64,000 nt of DNA, taken from assembly GCA_007449985.2 (NCBI GenBank), contig VIIQ02000072.1, positions 310,001 through 374,000 on the forward strand, written 5' to 3'. Made by a program: the position numbers and the translations under genes. This document shows, piece by piece, positions 1-13,400 of this stretch. Origin of the DNA: Desmodesmus armatus (lineage: Eukaryota; Chlorophyta; Chlorophyceae; Sphaeropleales; Scenedesmaceae). Within the stretch, counting starts at the first letter, position 1. Every line of letters starts with the position of its first letter. The notes below the pieces were generated by a model, which ran no database searches, had not been told where the DNA came from, and saw nothing but the letters and a program-made list of their open reading frames with translations.

Positions 1-281
1 TTTTGTTGGGGCAGCACAAGGTTCCGTCTTGTGCCCTCACAAGCTGTCACAAAGGACACTGTGTACACAAGGACTGGTGTTGTCAATGCAGACATGATGG
101 TCAGGCTGTTCACAGCAAGCGCATCAATCAGCATTGTCGATGCAGACATGATGTTGCCCTTGTCACGGCTGGCAATCAGCGCCACTCAGTGCAGTTAAGT
201 ATTGAAACCTTAGCTACACTGCGGCGTCTGCTGGAAAGGAATTGTTTGCAGTGTTTACAGGCATGCACAACAACCAGGCAC

Positions 282-3200
282 TCAATCAACCTTGTCAGTA
301 AACACAGCCACTAGCAATGCAAATCCCCGCTCACCTGCAGGCACAGCCAGACGGTTCAGGAGCTTCAAGCAGCTGTTCATGACAGCAACCTGATGCTTGA
401 CTCCTGCTTCAGACACCCCACTCCTACCAGCCGCCGTGCTGCTGCCATCGCTGCCACCAGCCGCCGCGCCGCCGCCATTGCTGCCACTCGTGGGGTGCTG
501 CTGCCGGAAGGGTCCCACAGCAGACACCCCTAGCACCACCCTGTGGCACAGCAGCACCAGACAGCCTAGCTCATCTTTCAGGCACTCTGACAGTGACGTA
601 CTGCCAACAGGTACAGTGCCCGGCCCTGCACGCCCTGCTGCTTCAACTGCTGCACTGCTGTGCAGCACCGGCAATCTGCCAGCAGCTGCAGCGGGAGCTG
701 CACCAGCAGCAGTGGCGAATGCGTGGGCCTCATAAGGGGCTGGTCTGGCTGGGTCGAGCTCTGTGCTGCATGTGCCAATGGGTGGGCCGGGTCCGCATGA
801 GCGGTTGGAGAGGCCGTTGGGTGTCTCCACCCTGATGCAGCCGCGCAACACCCACTCCAGGGTTTGAGCGGCAATGACAGGCTTTGACTGGTAGGCGGTA
901 GCCAGAGCAGCAGTAGCACCTGAGAGGATAACAGAGCAGCAAGGCAGTGACAGGGTTTCAGCAGCAATGACGGGCTGTGACTGGTAGGCGGCGGCCAGAG
1001 CAGCGGTGGCACCTGTAAATATGCCAGCACAGTAAGGTGACGAAGTGAAGCCGTCAGGGGCGCAGTCAGTCACTGCAGCTGTCTTGCACACATTACGTTC
1101 TGCGCTCATGCTGACACAATTTGTAATCCCACAAACTCATGCTGCAATGCATTTGCATGCTCATGAACAGCAGGACACGTGCCGTCTGCGCCCCCCCCCC
1201 CTCCCGGGCCCCGCCAAACAGACTCACGACCCAAACAATGCATTTGCACCACCCCTTATCAATGCTCCCCCGTCATCCCCAACCCCCTTGCCCCACGAAC
1301 CTGCAAGGCTCATCACCAGCAGTGTTCCCTTGTACACAGCAGCAGCAGGTCCCCACCCTCACACACCCCTCCCCCCCCCCCTCCAAAAAACATGCACCAT
1401 GCATGGCATCCTCCCCCCCCCCCCACACTAGCCGGACAATGTTGGTGTGCCTCATAGACTGCTTGCATGTGACTTGCATGTCCATAGTATGCTAGCTACA
1501 CAAGTAAACCCTGTGCTAACACACACACCTCACGCACCTGCAGGGCTCATCACCAGCAGGACATCCCTCAAGAGGCCGCCAAACAGCGGCAGCAGGTCCC
1601 CACCCTCCTCTGCTGCTAACAGCTCCGCCCAGGGCATGGGTGGGAACAGCTGTGCAGCAAATGGATGATCCGCCTGGCCCTTGACACACAACGGCCCCAC
1701 AACTGTCACAAGCCGTCCGAGGATTGCATTTGCAAGCTCCTCAGGCGAAGGTGACACTACTGCTGCCGTGCTGCTGCTGCTGGCAGCAGCACTACTGCTG
1801 ACGTCACTAGTGACGGCTGTACTGCCGCTGATGACGTCAGCAAAGGCGTGCTGTATGTGCTGTAGCAGCACAGCATCACTCAGCGCCAGCTGTAGCATCT
1901 TCAGTCCAGTAGTGAGCACCTTCAGATCCTCATGGCCCTTGTAAGGAGCACACAGGGACAGCAGCTGCAGCACCAGCTGCACTACGGTGCCATGTACCCC
2001 TGCTGAAAAGCCTGTGGAACTGAGTTTACTCAAGCTGTCAGCTTGGAGCCCCTCCACACCCCATGAGGCAGCACAGTGTGCTGCTAGGGAAGATGCCTGG
2101 CTGCGCATTGAGGCGGTCTGGTAGGCCGCTTGCAGCGCATTGAGCACATGCAGCTTATCGAGCCCCATGTACTGCACCACCGGCTGCGGGGATGCGGCCA
2201 TGGCTGCCATACCTAGGCCTGTGAAGAGCTCACAGGTAACCTGCATCATCCCCTGCTGCTGCTGCTGCTGCTGCTGGCCGCCCCACTGCCTGTGCACCAG
2301 CTCAGACACCACCCCAAGGTGAAACAACGCCAGTGGTGCTGCAGTTGATACTGACATGGCTTCGTTCACGGCCCGGCTGCTGCACAGACCCGTTGGTGGC
2401 AGCCGCCGACCTGACTCTTGCAACTCCCTGCCGACCTGCTTTCTCCATGCATCGCTGATGAGGTCTGGCACTGCTGCTGCACATTGGACCCCCCCTGACC
2501 AGAGTTCCTCAGGTGGGGTGTCAGTGTCGACACCTAGGATGCCGACACTGGTGCTGCTGCCGCGGTGCATGGAACTAGGAGCGCTGGTGGCGCCGTCCCA
2601 GCACCGCAAGACAGTCAGGGCTAGCTGTGTGATGGAACCCACTGAGGCTGAGAGCTGCTTGTGGGAGAGGACTGTGGGTATCTGAGGGGCCTCTGCGATG
2701 CAGTGGACCAACACAACCCACACATTGAGGACCTCGCCAGCCAAGCTGATGGCGGGCAAGGGTGTGGGGGGCTGGTGCGGCTGCTGCTGCTGCTGCTGCT
2801 GCTCGTGCTGCATGGCTGCTGCCAGGGCTGAGGCTGCTGACGCCAGCAGAGGGATGAGGCCTGGGGCACACAGCATGACACGTGAATGTAGTGTGATAAC
2901 ACAGACAGCATGACACATGCATGGAGGATGCATAACAGACAGCATGACAAATGGATGGAGTGAGATATCAGGCGCCCGGCTGCGTGCAAGTAGATAGTGT
3001 TGGCATCTGGGAGGCGTCATCCCACTCGAACCAAAAGAGGCCTCACTGCTACAGACTGGCCACACGAGTTGGCAACAATGCACTGAATTTGCTGGGCGCA
3101 TGCTGTCGATTCAGCAAGTGGAGGCAACAGGATGTGCTGTAACGCAACTGCATGCATTGTTTCGATGCGACACACAAGGGGCATTGGTGACGCGCATGCA

Positions 3201-3776
3201 TTGCAGGCACTGCACGGTCTGGCAGCACCATGTGTGATGTTGATGCCAGCAGTACAACATGCCTGCCGTCTCACCTGCATCCTGTACTGCTTTCTCCACG
3301 GCAGTACGGGCTTCCCGATACCCTGAGCTGTTGTTTGCTGACATCAAGCTGAAGATCCAATCACTGCTGAATCTTGCAAAGACGTGGAGGACCATGCGCA
3401 CTGCTGTGACTGTGCTGGCCTGTGTTGGCATGCTCCATGGCCTGGAGTCTGCTCCTGCTGTCTGCTGCTCTTCCAGCACGAGGCGCAGACAGTTGGCAGC
3501 TGCTTTTGTCAGGGTGGTGGCGGCGCCACGGTTCTGTTGTGGGGATAGACTGCGAGCAGCACCACCTGCCTGTGCATCATACTGCTTCCATATGAACTCA
3601 AGATCTGGCAGCTCAGCTAGCGAGGATATGGTTGAGATGCTTTCGAACAGTTTCGGGTCCAGGGCCATGGTGGAGTTGCACAGCAAACGCGACGAGCCTT
3701 GGGGTGGCACCCTCAGATCTGCTACAGTCTGATTGTCATACGAGGGTGCAATTGCTGATGACGGGAAAAAACTCAT
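282..3776 (-). CDS. Large Ala/Gln-rich helical protein, possibly MYND-family relative (3' end unresolved)
   Basis: Three exons fit by phase: 3776-3275, 2860-1538 and 919-335. The first exon ends in a GTGAGA donor, and acceptors precede positions 2860 and 919. The start at 3776 (MSFFPSS) is the upstream in-frame ATG; 3668 (MALDPKLF) is an alternative. After 335 there is a good GTGAGC donor, so the gene probably continues past the left edge; if that donor is not used the frame stops at 282. The protein is predicted soluble and mostly helical, with poly-Gln and poly-Ser stretches and no catalytic motif that I recognise. Composition and a short N-terminal stretch (QTVADLR here, RQVSDLR there) suggest kinship with the MYND-finger gene nested in the neighbouring SNF2 intron, but no MYND finger lies inside the window for this gene. 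It is divergent from the SNF2 gene, about 620 bp from start to start. The exact 3' structure is uncertain because the junction before exon 3 is duplicated. Confidence 0.6.
862..1022 (-). repeat. 93-bp tandem duplication of an acceptor plus exon 5' end
   Basis: Two copies, about 93 bp apart on the minus strand, each begin with an acceptor AG followed by GTGC and encode GATAALA(A/T)AYQS(Q/K)PVIAA(E/Q)TL. The copy entering at 919 continues into the long exon; the copy entering at 1012 lies just upstream. Both are in the same phase and the frame stays open across both. Use of the upstream acceptor would add 31 residues in frame, so this could be an alternative 3' splice site or simply an exonic repeat. 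Confidence 0.75.
1296..1375 (-). repeat. Intronic copy of the preceding exon's 3' end and donor
   Basis: Plus-strand bases from about 1298 to 1370 closely resemble 1533-1608, which is the last part of exon 2 of the minus-strand gene with its GT donor. Shared landmarks are CTGCA(A/G)GGCTCATCACC and CAGCAGGTCCCCACCCTC. The copy lies inside the following intron, next to long poly-C tracts, and has diverged in its middle. Confidence 0.65.
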
Positions 3777-4400
3777 CGTAGCGTTTACCAAACGGCTGCT
3801 GTACATATACAGCTGACGGATGGGTTGTGTCATTGACATGCGTGTACAGTCACGATGTGATCTGCTCACTGTGGGCCACACCGTGTGGCCATGCTGTCGC
3901 GCGGTCATTGTAAATACTTGGAATTTTTTGCTTGTTTTTTAAACGTGCTACCATTCGGGTGAATAGTCATGGTGCTGCACAGCACATGTGCTGTGCTGTG
4001 TGTCATGACAGGTGCTGTGCTGCTCACAGCATGCGGCCGGCATCCAGCTAAGAAAGCAGTTCATTATTACCACGTTGAAGGTACAGCTGGACTGCGCTGA
4101 GTTGTATGCGACCGGCATGCGTGGTGGTTTTATTGCTGTGGTTCAGGTCTCAAGCAGTTTGAATCGTTCAAGCGGGAGGGATAGACCACAGCGTCATTGA
4201 AAAACACAACTGTCAAAGCTTTCGCCACATCTTCTGTCAAGGAGCAGGTTCAGCGCTTTACTTTTTCAAATCAGAACAGCAGGGATCCCCAGTAAACTCC
4301 ACATTGCGGTCAGGGCACAGCTACTGTACTACTTCCGCGACCATTGTTTGACTTCAAGCCGGCAATTGGCAGCCACACTGTCTAGGCTTGCCCTAGGCAG
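3777..4400. promoter_or_regulatory. Divergent intergenic region
   Basis: About 620 bp separate the starts of the minus-strand Ala/Gln-rich gene and the plus-strand SNF2 gene, so both promoters presumably lie here. I see no clear TATA box, RNA gene or coding potential. The assignment as a shared promoter rests on position only. Confidence 0.4.
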
Positions 4401-7400
4401 ATGGCAGACAAGCAGCGCCAGGCTGTTGCTGCTCAGGCCAGCCAGCCTGTAGCTGCAGCAGCCCTGGAAAGCTTCATTGCTCAACACATCCTCAGCAGCA
4501 AGCTCAAGATTCGACCAGGAATGCTCCAGTCGGTCTACCAGAAGGTAAGGCTTCAAACTTCGTCCCATATGCATGCACCGGCAGATTTGAAGCGCCTTGC
4601 TTGCTGGTGCACCAGCATAAGGCTGTGTTCTTTGGTTGTTCTTTAAAACGAACAACCTTGTAACAGCAACCGGTCAGCTTCAGGTCAAACAGTTGTGTGG
4701 ATTTCTTGGTTTGAGTCTCTCCTCTTGCCCCCCTCCCCCCTGCCTTATGCATACGCCATCATCCTGTGCTGTGGTACTGCTTGCCCTACCATCACTGCAG
4801 GCCCTGCACCTCCTTGAGCAAGATGCCAGCTCTGCCTCTGCTGTCCAAGGTCCCACCCTACCAGGCTTCTCATCACCTGCTGCCTTTGGAAGGTGGGCTC
4901 CTATCTCCACCAGCTGCTGCTCAGCCAGCATATTCTGGCCTTGATCCATGCTCTGCCAGCATGCTGTGTGTGCTGTACGCCACTGACTGAAACATTTGCA
5001 GCACCTGGCAGCATGAAAGAAGCACCAGCAGCCATGCAAGGGCACCATCCAAGTGACATGGGTCCCATGTGACAGCCGATGTTGTGCTGTCTCCACATAC
5101 ACTCTTCTCTACCCCCCCCCCCGGTCGCCTCCCTGCAGGTTTCTGCTGCAGGGCCACCAGCAGCAGCAGCAGCACCCAACCACACCCAGCACCGACCCAC
5201 AGCACCCTGCAGCAGCGTCAGGACCAGACACCCCCAGCCACAGCACTGCTGCTGCCGCTGCAAGCATACTGGACACCCCCTCAGCTGCTACCTTCACAAC
5301 CACCCTGACCGCAGCGCCTATCCCGCCAAGCCAGCCTGCGCTGCTGCGCCACCAGCCACAGCAGCAGCAGGGGCCAGGTGTGCAGCAGCAACAGCAGCAA
5401 GTGCGCAGCTCACAGCAGTTGGTTGAGGGTGCCCCTGACCCCAGCTGCTGCCCATTGGGTCTGCCCCTCTCAGACCTCACCAACACCAGCACAGCTCCAG
5501 CCAGCAGCCCCAAGGGCCCAAAGCCTTACAACAAGCCACCCAGGCAGCAGCCGCAGACCCCCACTGCAGCACAACCACCAGCCAACAGGACCACACAGGG
5601 CACAGACCCATCACCAGCACCAGCATCAGCACCACCAGCAGGTGCAGCAGTAGGTGCAGCCCCCGCAGGCGCCAACACCAGCAACACCAGCAGGCAGGGT
5701 GCAGCACAGCCTGGCACAGTCACATCCCAGCACCAAGCATGGCTTCAGCAGCAGCGGAAGGACCAACAGCGCTCCCTGGTCAAGGGTGTCCTGGCTGCAG
5801 TTGCTGCTGATGTTGCAGCTGCTGGGAACTGCAGTGCTGTCTCAGTAGACATCCAGCAGCAGCAGCACCAGGAGCCCACAGGAGCAACACAGGCGGGCAA
5901 GCTGCAGCAGCAGGACAGTCTGCACCCCCAGCAGCAGTCCTCAGGCAAACAAAGTTCTACCAGCCAAAGCGCAAAAGACACAACCACCACACAGCAGCAG
6001 CAGCAGCAGCACCAGCCAGGTCAACAGCCTGCGGCAAGCACAGCTGCAGCACCCACTGCTGCAACTGCAATAGCCGCATCAGCACCAGCAGCAGCAGCAT
6101 CTAAGGAAGGCAGTCTCACAGCATGTGTTACTGCCCTTGCAGTGCAAGGCCAGACCCCAGCTGCTGCAGCAGGCCCTTCCTTGCCAAGCACAACAGCAGC
6201 AGCAACCGCGGGTGACCAGACTGACAGCCCCAGTATGCTTGCAGCACAGCCAGGTCCTTCCCTTACAGCACTGCAGCAACAGAAGCAGCAGCAGGAGAAG
6301 GACGCCAACGTGTCAGAGACTAGCCAGAAGCTGCGGCAGCTGATCAAGCAGCGTGCACAGCACCTTAGGGGCCACCAGGCAGCTGTGAAGGCCCAGCTGC
6401 TACTGGAGGCCTCTGTATGGGGAGTGCAAGGATACCCAGGTGCTGTGGCCGGCAAGCAGCGCTGGGGCATGGGGGCTGTGGCCTCGGGGTTGGGGCAGGC
6501 TGTGCGCCAGAGGCAGGCGCAGCGTGCTGCTGTCAACGTGAAGAGGAAGGTGCTGCTTGCTGGGGTACTCAAGTGGCACAAGGTGGGTTCATGGCTTGAC
6601 TGGTGTGAGCTGGCATACTGCCATCAGCGTGAGGATTTCAGGAACTGTCTGTGCCCCATGCATGTGTATGATTTTATAAGCATTCGTTGGATCCTGGCGC
6701 CCTGCAGACATCTCTGACCACAAGGCAGGTCACACCAACACATTTGCTGGACACCAAAGCAACCGGCAATTGTCCTGGGTATTATCATCATCCTGATTGC
6801 TTCCTGCGCTGCATCATGCCCAACCCGCTCGTATGCAGGATGAGGCAGCAGCAGCTCAGAAGAGGCGTGAGGATGCTGCCTCAGCACGTGTGGCTGCACT
6901 GCGCAGCAGTGACATGTCTTCCTACATGGCCCTGCTGCAGCAGACCAAGAACAGCCGCCTGCAGCAGGTGCTGGCCCAGACAGACTCCTGCCTGGCCCAG
7001 ATTGCTGCCAAGCTGGGTGATGTCACACAGGCCAAGGCTGCACCTGCAGGTGGGCTGCTGCTGCTCGTGGTCGTCCTGCAGATGCATGCATGCAAGCATA
7101 TGGTAGCTGCTGCCCACCTTGGCAGCTTGAGTTTTACACAAGCCACAGCGGTGGGATGTAGACTGAGCAGACCGGCCAGGGCAGCACGCACACCTTTCTT
7201 CCCATACTGTTCCACCTCTTGATCCACTCTAGCCGCCCAGCAACGTACTGACACTGCTGTTGTGTGCAAAAGATGCAGAAGTGCTTTGTTTCTTCACAAG
7301 TACACTGTGTGTGTGGCTGCATTCCTTGCAGGAGATGGTGCCGGCAGCAGCAAGGGAGCGCTGTCAACCTGGGATGCCCTGGCCTCCACTCTGCCTGCTG

Positions 7401-10400
7401 ACATACCTGCACAGCCACAGATGCTGAAGGGAGGCAGCCTCAGGGAGTACCAGATGCAGGTGCGGCAGGGCCATGGTTTGAGGCTTGCATCGGGATTTGT
7501 GCCGTGCCCATAGGCACTTTTGCTTTGGTACGGTGCTGAATGCTGATCAAAAGACAAGCTGTAGTTGATGTCACATGTACAGTGACAAAGGCTGCAACCT
7601 GATGTCTGATGCAGTGTCGGATGCATTCTGTAGCAGTGGTTATGGCTGAATGCAAAGGTTTTCTTGAGGCAGGAAATCATGCTTCAAAGTCCACCCGCAG
7701 CAGTACCTTGTGCTCGCGCGTCTGTTCCATGCTGTGCTGTGCTGCCTGCGCTGCCTGCAGGGTCTGCGCTGGCTGGTTGGTGTGTGTGAGAAGGGCCTGA
7801 ACGGCATCCTGGCTGATGACATGGGGCTCGGCAAGACAGTGCAGGCAAGTGTGGTTCTGTGAATAATAAGCTCTCAATGTCACTATTGCTGTCACAGCAA
7901 CAGTAACAGTAAAAGTGACTGTTACTCTAACTGCTACAGTTTAGGAAGCGCATGTGCACCTCCTACGGAGCGAACAAGGCTCATGAGATGCTACCCCACA
8001 TTGTAGAAGCCCACCTCTCGACGGCAGAGGCTAGGGCACAAGGCTGGATGAGGAGCGCAACTAAGGTGACCCATTTTCAACATCAACAACACTGTGCTTG
8101 TTCCAACGCACACCATCCCCTGCAAAGTTTGGCGCATTTGCATACACGATTTGCATACAAGCACAGCGACCTGCACACATCATATGCTACAGTGCGCGCT
8201 GCAACTGTTCAACTACAAATCACACAACAATAAGCACACCATTGCATGTGATGCGCTGGGAAGCATGCTGCTGCCCGGGAGCACAAACATCATTGCAAAA
8301 GTCCAGAAACCAACAGCTGCTGCTTGCGACCAGCAGCTGTGATCATGACCCTTCAACAACTAGCCTCAAGTTCAAGGGATGCAGACCTTCTGCAATCAAG
8401 GGATGCAGACCTTGTGCATAAGACTCTTGCAAGAAAGCCTGGCATGCCTTGCCCACAACTAGGGGTCTGCTGATGCTGCTGCAGCAGCTGCCAGGACCTT
8501 GCAAGTAGCCTTATGCTTTGACCAGGCCTGCCGCTGACAGCCCCGCCCACAGTAGCGGGCTGTGAGGCACCCTGCACACATGCAGCTGCGCCCCGACACC
8601 AGCTGCAGGTCTGTGGGGCCACTGACATTCTGACAGATGGGGTTGTTGCAGAAGTGCGGCACTGCCACACTGCTGAGCATCATCCCTGTCGCCTGCAGCT
8701 GCTGCACCAGTGCTGTCAGTGAAGCTTCACTCAAACCCTCGTTCAAACCCTCCTCAATGGCTGTTTGAAGGCTCGCTGACAGCGACTCCAGCTGCCGCCT
8801 GAACTGCTGTGCGTCCCCACCCGCAGCAGCTGCTAGTGCTGCAGTTGCCATGTGGCACGCTACTCCACCCACCCATGCAGACACTGTGGCCACCATTCCA
8901 TCCACCTGCCCTAGATCCTTCAGCTGCTGCATAAGTTGCTCCTTCTGTTGTTGCTGTAGTACGGCCCCGGTTGCCTGCAGCTGCAGGATGGGCGTAAGCT
9001 GGTGCAGCAGCTGTGCCCTAGTCCGGCAGAAGCGCCCAAAGATAGCCAAAGATAGCTGGGCAGGTATGCCGTGTCGCCCTTCTGCACCACCGCAGCTGAC
9101 TTGGACTGACCCTGCTTGTCTACTGCTGCTGCCGCCGCTGCTGTGCTTGAGCCTGCTACGGCTGGTGCTTCCTGCAAGAGCAGGACTGCTGCTTGCGCAG
9201 CTGCCCAGCAGCATGTGTCGGCCACCTGCTGGCCCCAGCACAGGCCATGCTGCGTCTGACAACAGCTCAGTCTCTGCACTGTGCTGAGCAGACTGTAATA
9301 GTGCCGCTGCTCCAGTGCCAGTGCTGCAGGCCCGCACAGGCCCATGTGCAGCGCAAGCGGGGAGCCGGCACTCTTCGCTGCATCCGACCCACCAAAAAGC
9401 CCGCGCAAGCACACATGATCAGGTTTGGGTATACGTAGCTGCCGCACTGCACTGCTGCTGTTGCTGCACGCAGTCCGGCCTCTACTGCGGTACAGACGAG
9501 CACAAACCGCTCCGACACCAACGGAGTGCAGGAGGTCTCTGCAGCAGCAGCCAAACCTGCTGCACCACGTTGGGGAGTTGCAGCGCTGCTGCCGCTGCAG
9601 AACCACTTGTGGCTCGCGAGGACCAGCATTGACAGCAGCTGTGCCAGCTTTGTCACTCGCCTGGGCCATGTCTCACTCTTTGCAGCATCTGTGGTGCTGC
9701 CGGTGTTTGCTGCTACTGCTGCTGCTGTGCTGCTGCTTGGGCAAGATGCAGCTGCAGCTGGCAGGGTCTGCTGTAACAGGCCCATCTGATCTGCTGCCTG
9801 GAGCGCCTCTCCCAACACCTCCCCCATCCAGTTGGCATGCGGAGGCCGGTAGTCTGTCCCCCGCTCCCCTGCTAGCTGCAGCCAGTGGTTCACGTTACTG
9901 GATGCAGTAGGAGCCCTGGCACTGTTTTCAAACACCAGCTCAACACACAACTCCCCTAGCTCTTGCTGGGTAGGGTCCTTGGGAGTGCCTGCTGCCAGGA
10001 TGCCGTTGGCAGCCGGCAGCAGCGCTGGCGGCAGCAGCAGCCACAGCTGCTGCTCAAGCCGCCAGCGCTGCCGATCCCCCTGCGTCTGCGGCCCTTGCGT
10101 GGTCGTCAACACCCCCATAGCTGCGTCGTGGTAGCGGGAACACAGGGCCAGAGAGACGGATAGCTGCCGTACATCTTCGGGGCTAGGCAGCTGGTCCACC
10201 ACTGCAGTCAGCTGGGGGCTCAAGCCCAATAGCTCAAACAGCTGCAGCTGGCAGGGTGTGGGGGTGAAACCCTTGCTAGTAGTACTGCTGCTGGTGCTGC
10301 CATCAGCAGCACTGGGTGTGCTGCTGCTGCTGCTGCTGCTGGTGGTGTCATCAACCCTGCTGCTGGCATCGCACGTGCCCTTGCTGCCTTTGCCTTTGCC

Positions 10401-13400
10401 CTTCTTACCAGCCTTACTGCTGCTGCTGCTGCTGCGTCCTCCCAACCCCTTAGCTGCGTGCTGGCTGCATGTCTTCACAACTCTACATGCCTGCAACGCC
10501 AGCATTGACGCAATGAGGGGCAGGGTCTGGGCTGACAGCAGCAGCTGCTGTGCCTGTTGATCATCGCCGGCCGCAGGTGTGGTGCTCTGAAACATCCGGC
10601 GGCTGCTGGCTAACCAGGCTGGTACAGGGAGCTGGCTGCGGGACAGTGCGATTGCAAGGTCGTTGCCCAGCTGTAATGCCGACTTGACTGCTATCTGCTG
10701 GCCTTGCAGCAGTGCAGCCTGTTGCTGCGGCACCCGCCGCTGTACAGCAGGCAGCACGTGCTGCAGCACGCTGCTAGCATGCTGCAGCGCTGCACTGCAC
10801 AGCTGCATGGCAGCTGCTGCAAAGCCGCTTGGGTCTGACAGCCAGGCGCTGTTGTTGGCTTCAGCTGTCCGGTCCTGAGAGCCCCACAGCTCCCTGAAAA
10901 GGGTGCACTGAATTGCGATGGTCTGCAGCTTGTAGGCCAGCATTGATGCCTTGCCATTGCGGGCTAAGAAGCGCTCGAGGTCTGAGCACAGCTCCTCCTC
11001 GCTCATTCCTGCTAGGGCTGCTGCTTCGCTGCGCATGTCTGCTGTTGTCGCTGCTACGCCGGCAGCAAGCTGCTGCAGCACCCCAGCTTGCTGCAGCTGC
11101 TGCCGCATGCTGATAGCTATGCTGCTGGCACCGACACCCTCCTTGAGAATGCCTGTGGCTAAGAAGGTGCCAAGCAGCTCCGACAGTAGGGCTAGTGCTG
11201 CATCTGTGCCTCCCAACATCCATCCGTGCTGAGCTGCCTTGCAGAAAACATTGCCAAGATGCAGGGGCACCTGCGATGCAGCAGCGGCAGGAACAGGGGG
11301 TACAAGGGGCACACAACAGGAGATGTGTTGTGCAGGTTGGATTGCTGTCAGTAGTGTATTCACACTACTTGATCAAGAAGTCAGACCCGCAGTGAGGCGC
11401 AGCTGCATCTTGCGGTTGCAACAGGTGCATTCCTAATTGGGCTGCCTTCAAGGCTTGGCGGTTGCTCTCATTGGTGTGTGGGCGCACCTGCTGCTGCACC
11501 AGCTTCTTCAGCGTTGACTTAGGTGGCTGTTGCAGGCTACGCAGCTTGGTAAGCTGGGCTGCCACACTAGCATACAGAGACCGATCTGCACAGCTGGCAG
11601 GATCCCTTGTCCCTTCCCGCAGCAGCTTGATGGCTTGCTCCCAAACACCGACGATACTTGTGCCCATTTTGTGGAGGATACAGCAGGAGATGAGCTTGAT
11701 CAAGGCGTCATTCGCAGAGGGAACTGCCACTCCAGGGTGCGGCTGTAGCAGGCTTGTCTTGTTTACAGCGTTGCGCTGACTTCTGTGCAAAGAGCATCGA
11801 GAAATAGTCCTGTGAGGGCATCAGCTGACATCCGAGGGGTCTGGTAACACAGCGTGACCTGCAACGGCTGTACCGTAGGTCTGACACCTGCCTGCGGGAC
11901 AAGAAGGCAGCAAGCCTGGAGCACGCATGATCTATCATTGTATTTACTAACTTTGGAAAGCATATGGAGGAAATTTCAGTACACGTCCAGGAAGATGACA
12001 AGTCCACAGGTCTCAACAGATCCAAACTGTGCATGTCTTCGCTTCTGAAGCCTGTACATGGTTCCGTGTCAGCTCAGTCTGTGCTTAACTATGTTTGGAG
12101 CAAACATAGTGGCGCACTGCAGCTGTGCGTGACAATGCAGCATGCCAGCAGTGTGGGGTGTCCATCTTGTCAACACAGGGTGCTCTGGCCCCAGCACGGT
12201 CGGTCAAGGACTTGACCTGGCACCCACAGCTCTGCACTAGCCCGCATTCGTGACCCAAGATCTAGGAACTTCACTGGCAGAGCTTGATTGCTTCCTATAC
12301 GCCAGGATGTGTCTAGTTTTGTTGTGCATTGTGTAGCACAGGACAGCGCATGGCGGTAATTGGTGATAACATCAATCTGCTGCCCTTCTGTATTTCTGTG
12401 GACAGGTGATCGCCATGGCATGCCACTTTGTGGAGACTCAGCAGGCAACCGGACCCTTCCTGATCGTGTGCCCGGCCTCTGTGCTGTCCAACTGGGCTGG
12501 TGAGCTGGCACGCTGGGCCCCTGAGCTGAAGGTGGTGGAGTACAAGGGGTCTGCAGAGGCACGCGCAGCAATCTACTTCCAACAGGCGAGTAAGACTCGT
12601 GCGTACCTGTTCAATACCTCAAGGGCTGGAAGCAGGAGCAAGCATGCATTTCTTGACACATCAAATACATGCCAGGGTGTGGGAGCTGAAGTATGCTGGA
12701 GCTGTCATCGACGAGGTCATGATTCATGAATATAGGTCTCGGACATGAGTTTATAAACTAATGCTAATGCTAATTAGCACAAGGCTGGATATCTGCTGCA
12801 CAGCAAGCACTAGCTTGGGAGCGCAGTGCGGCTACAGCTCCTCCCCTTACAATCCACCATCAACATATTCGACCCTACTTCATCCCTGACAGTGGACCTG
12901 CTCAGCCACCTTGGGCTGTTGAGTATACTCAACAACAGCCTGATACGTATCAGGCTGCTGTGGTTGCGACTGTGTTCCCTGGTGTTGCAGGTGTCCAAGC
13001 AGAAGTTCCATGTGCTGCTGACCAGCTATGAGCTGCTGATGGGTGCCCAGGACAGGCCCAGGCTGAGCCGCATGCAGTGGCACTGCATTGTGGTGGATGA
13101 GGGGCACAGGTGGGTGGCTGTCTGACAGCGCTGCAGTGTGCAGTGCCAGCAAGCTCTGACATTTGCCTCAACAAGTGCAGCTGTAAAATTTGCACACCCG
13201 CTAGGTGAGGGCTACACTTTGCAGCCTGTGGGTGTGTGGATATGCCTACGGTTTGCACGGTTTGCATGCATACACCACAGGGTCGCCGCATCATACACTA
13301 GCTTGTCAAGCACAAGAGATGGCCCCAGGGGCTCAGCATAAGCCCAGCTCAATGTTCAAGTCCGCCACTGTTGTGCAACACTGTCATGTGCTGGCAGGGT

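Larger units (their letters stand above)
7845..12405 (+). other. 4,561-bp GC-AG intron 6 of the SNF2 gene, host of a nested gene
   Basis: The exon ending GGGCTCGGCAAGACAGTGCAG at 7844 is followed by GCAAGT, a canonical GC donor context. The next exon starts after CAG at 12405 with V-I-A-M-A. Phase is 0 on both sides and the joined protein reads straight from helicase motif I into motif Ia. Most introns of this gene are under 500 bp. Apart from the antisense MYND-finger gene, the flanks 7845-8458 and 11832-12405 show no coding sequence, only short inverted repeats such as AGTAACAGT/ACTGTTACT at 7902-7926. Confidence 0.85.
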
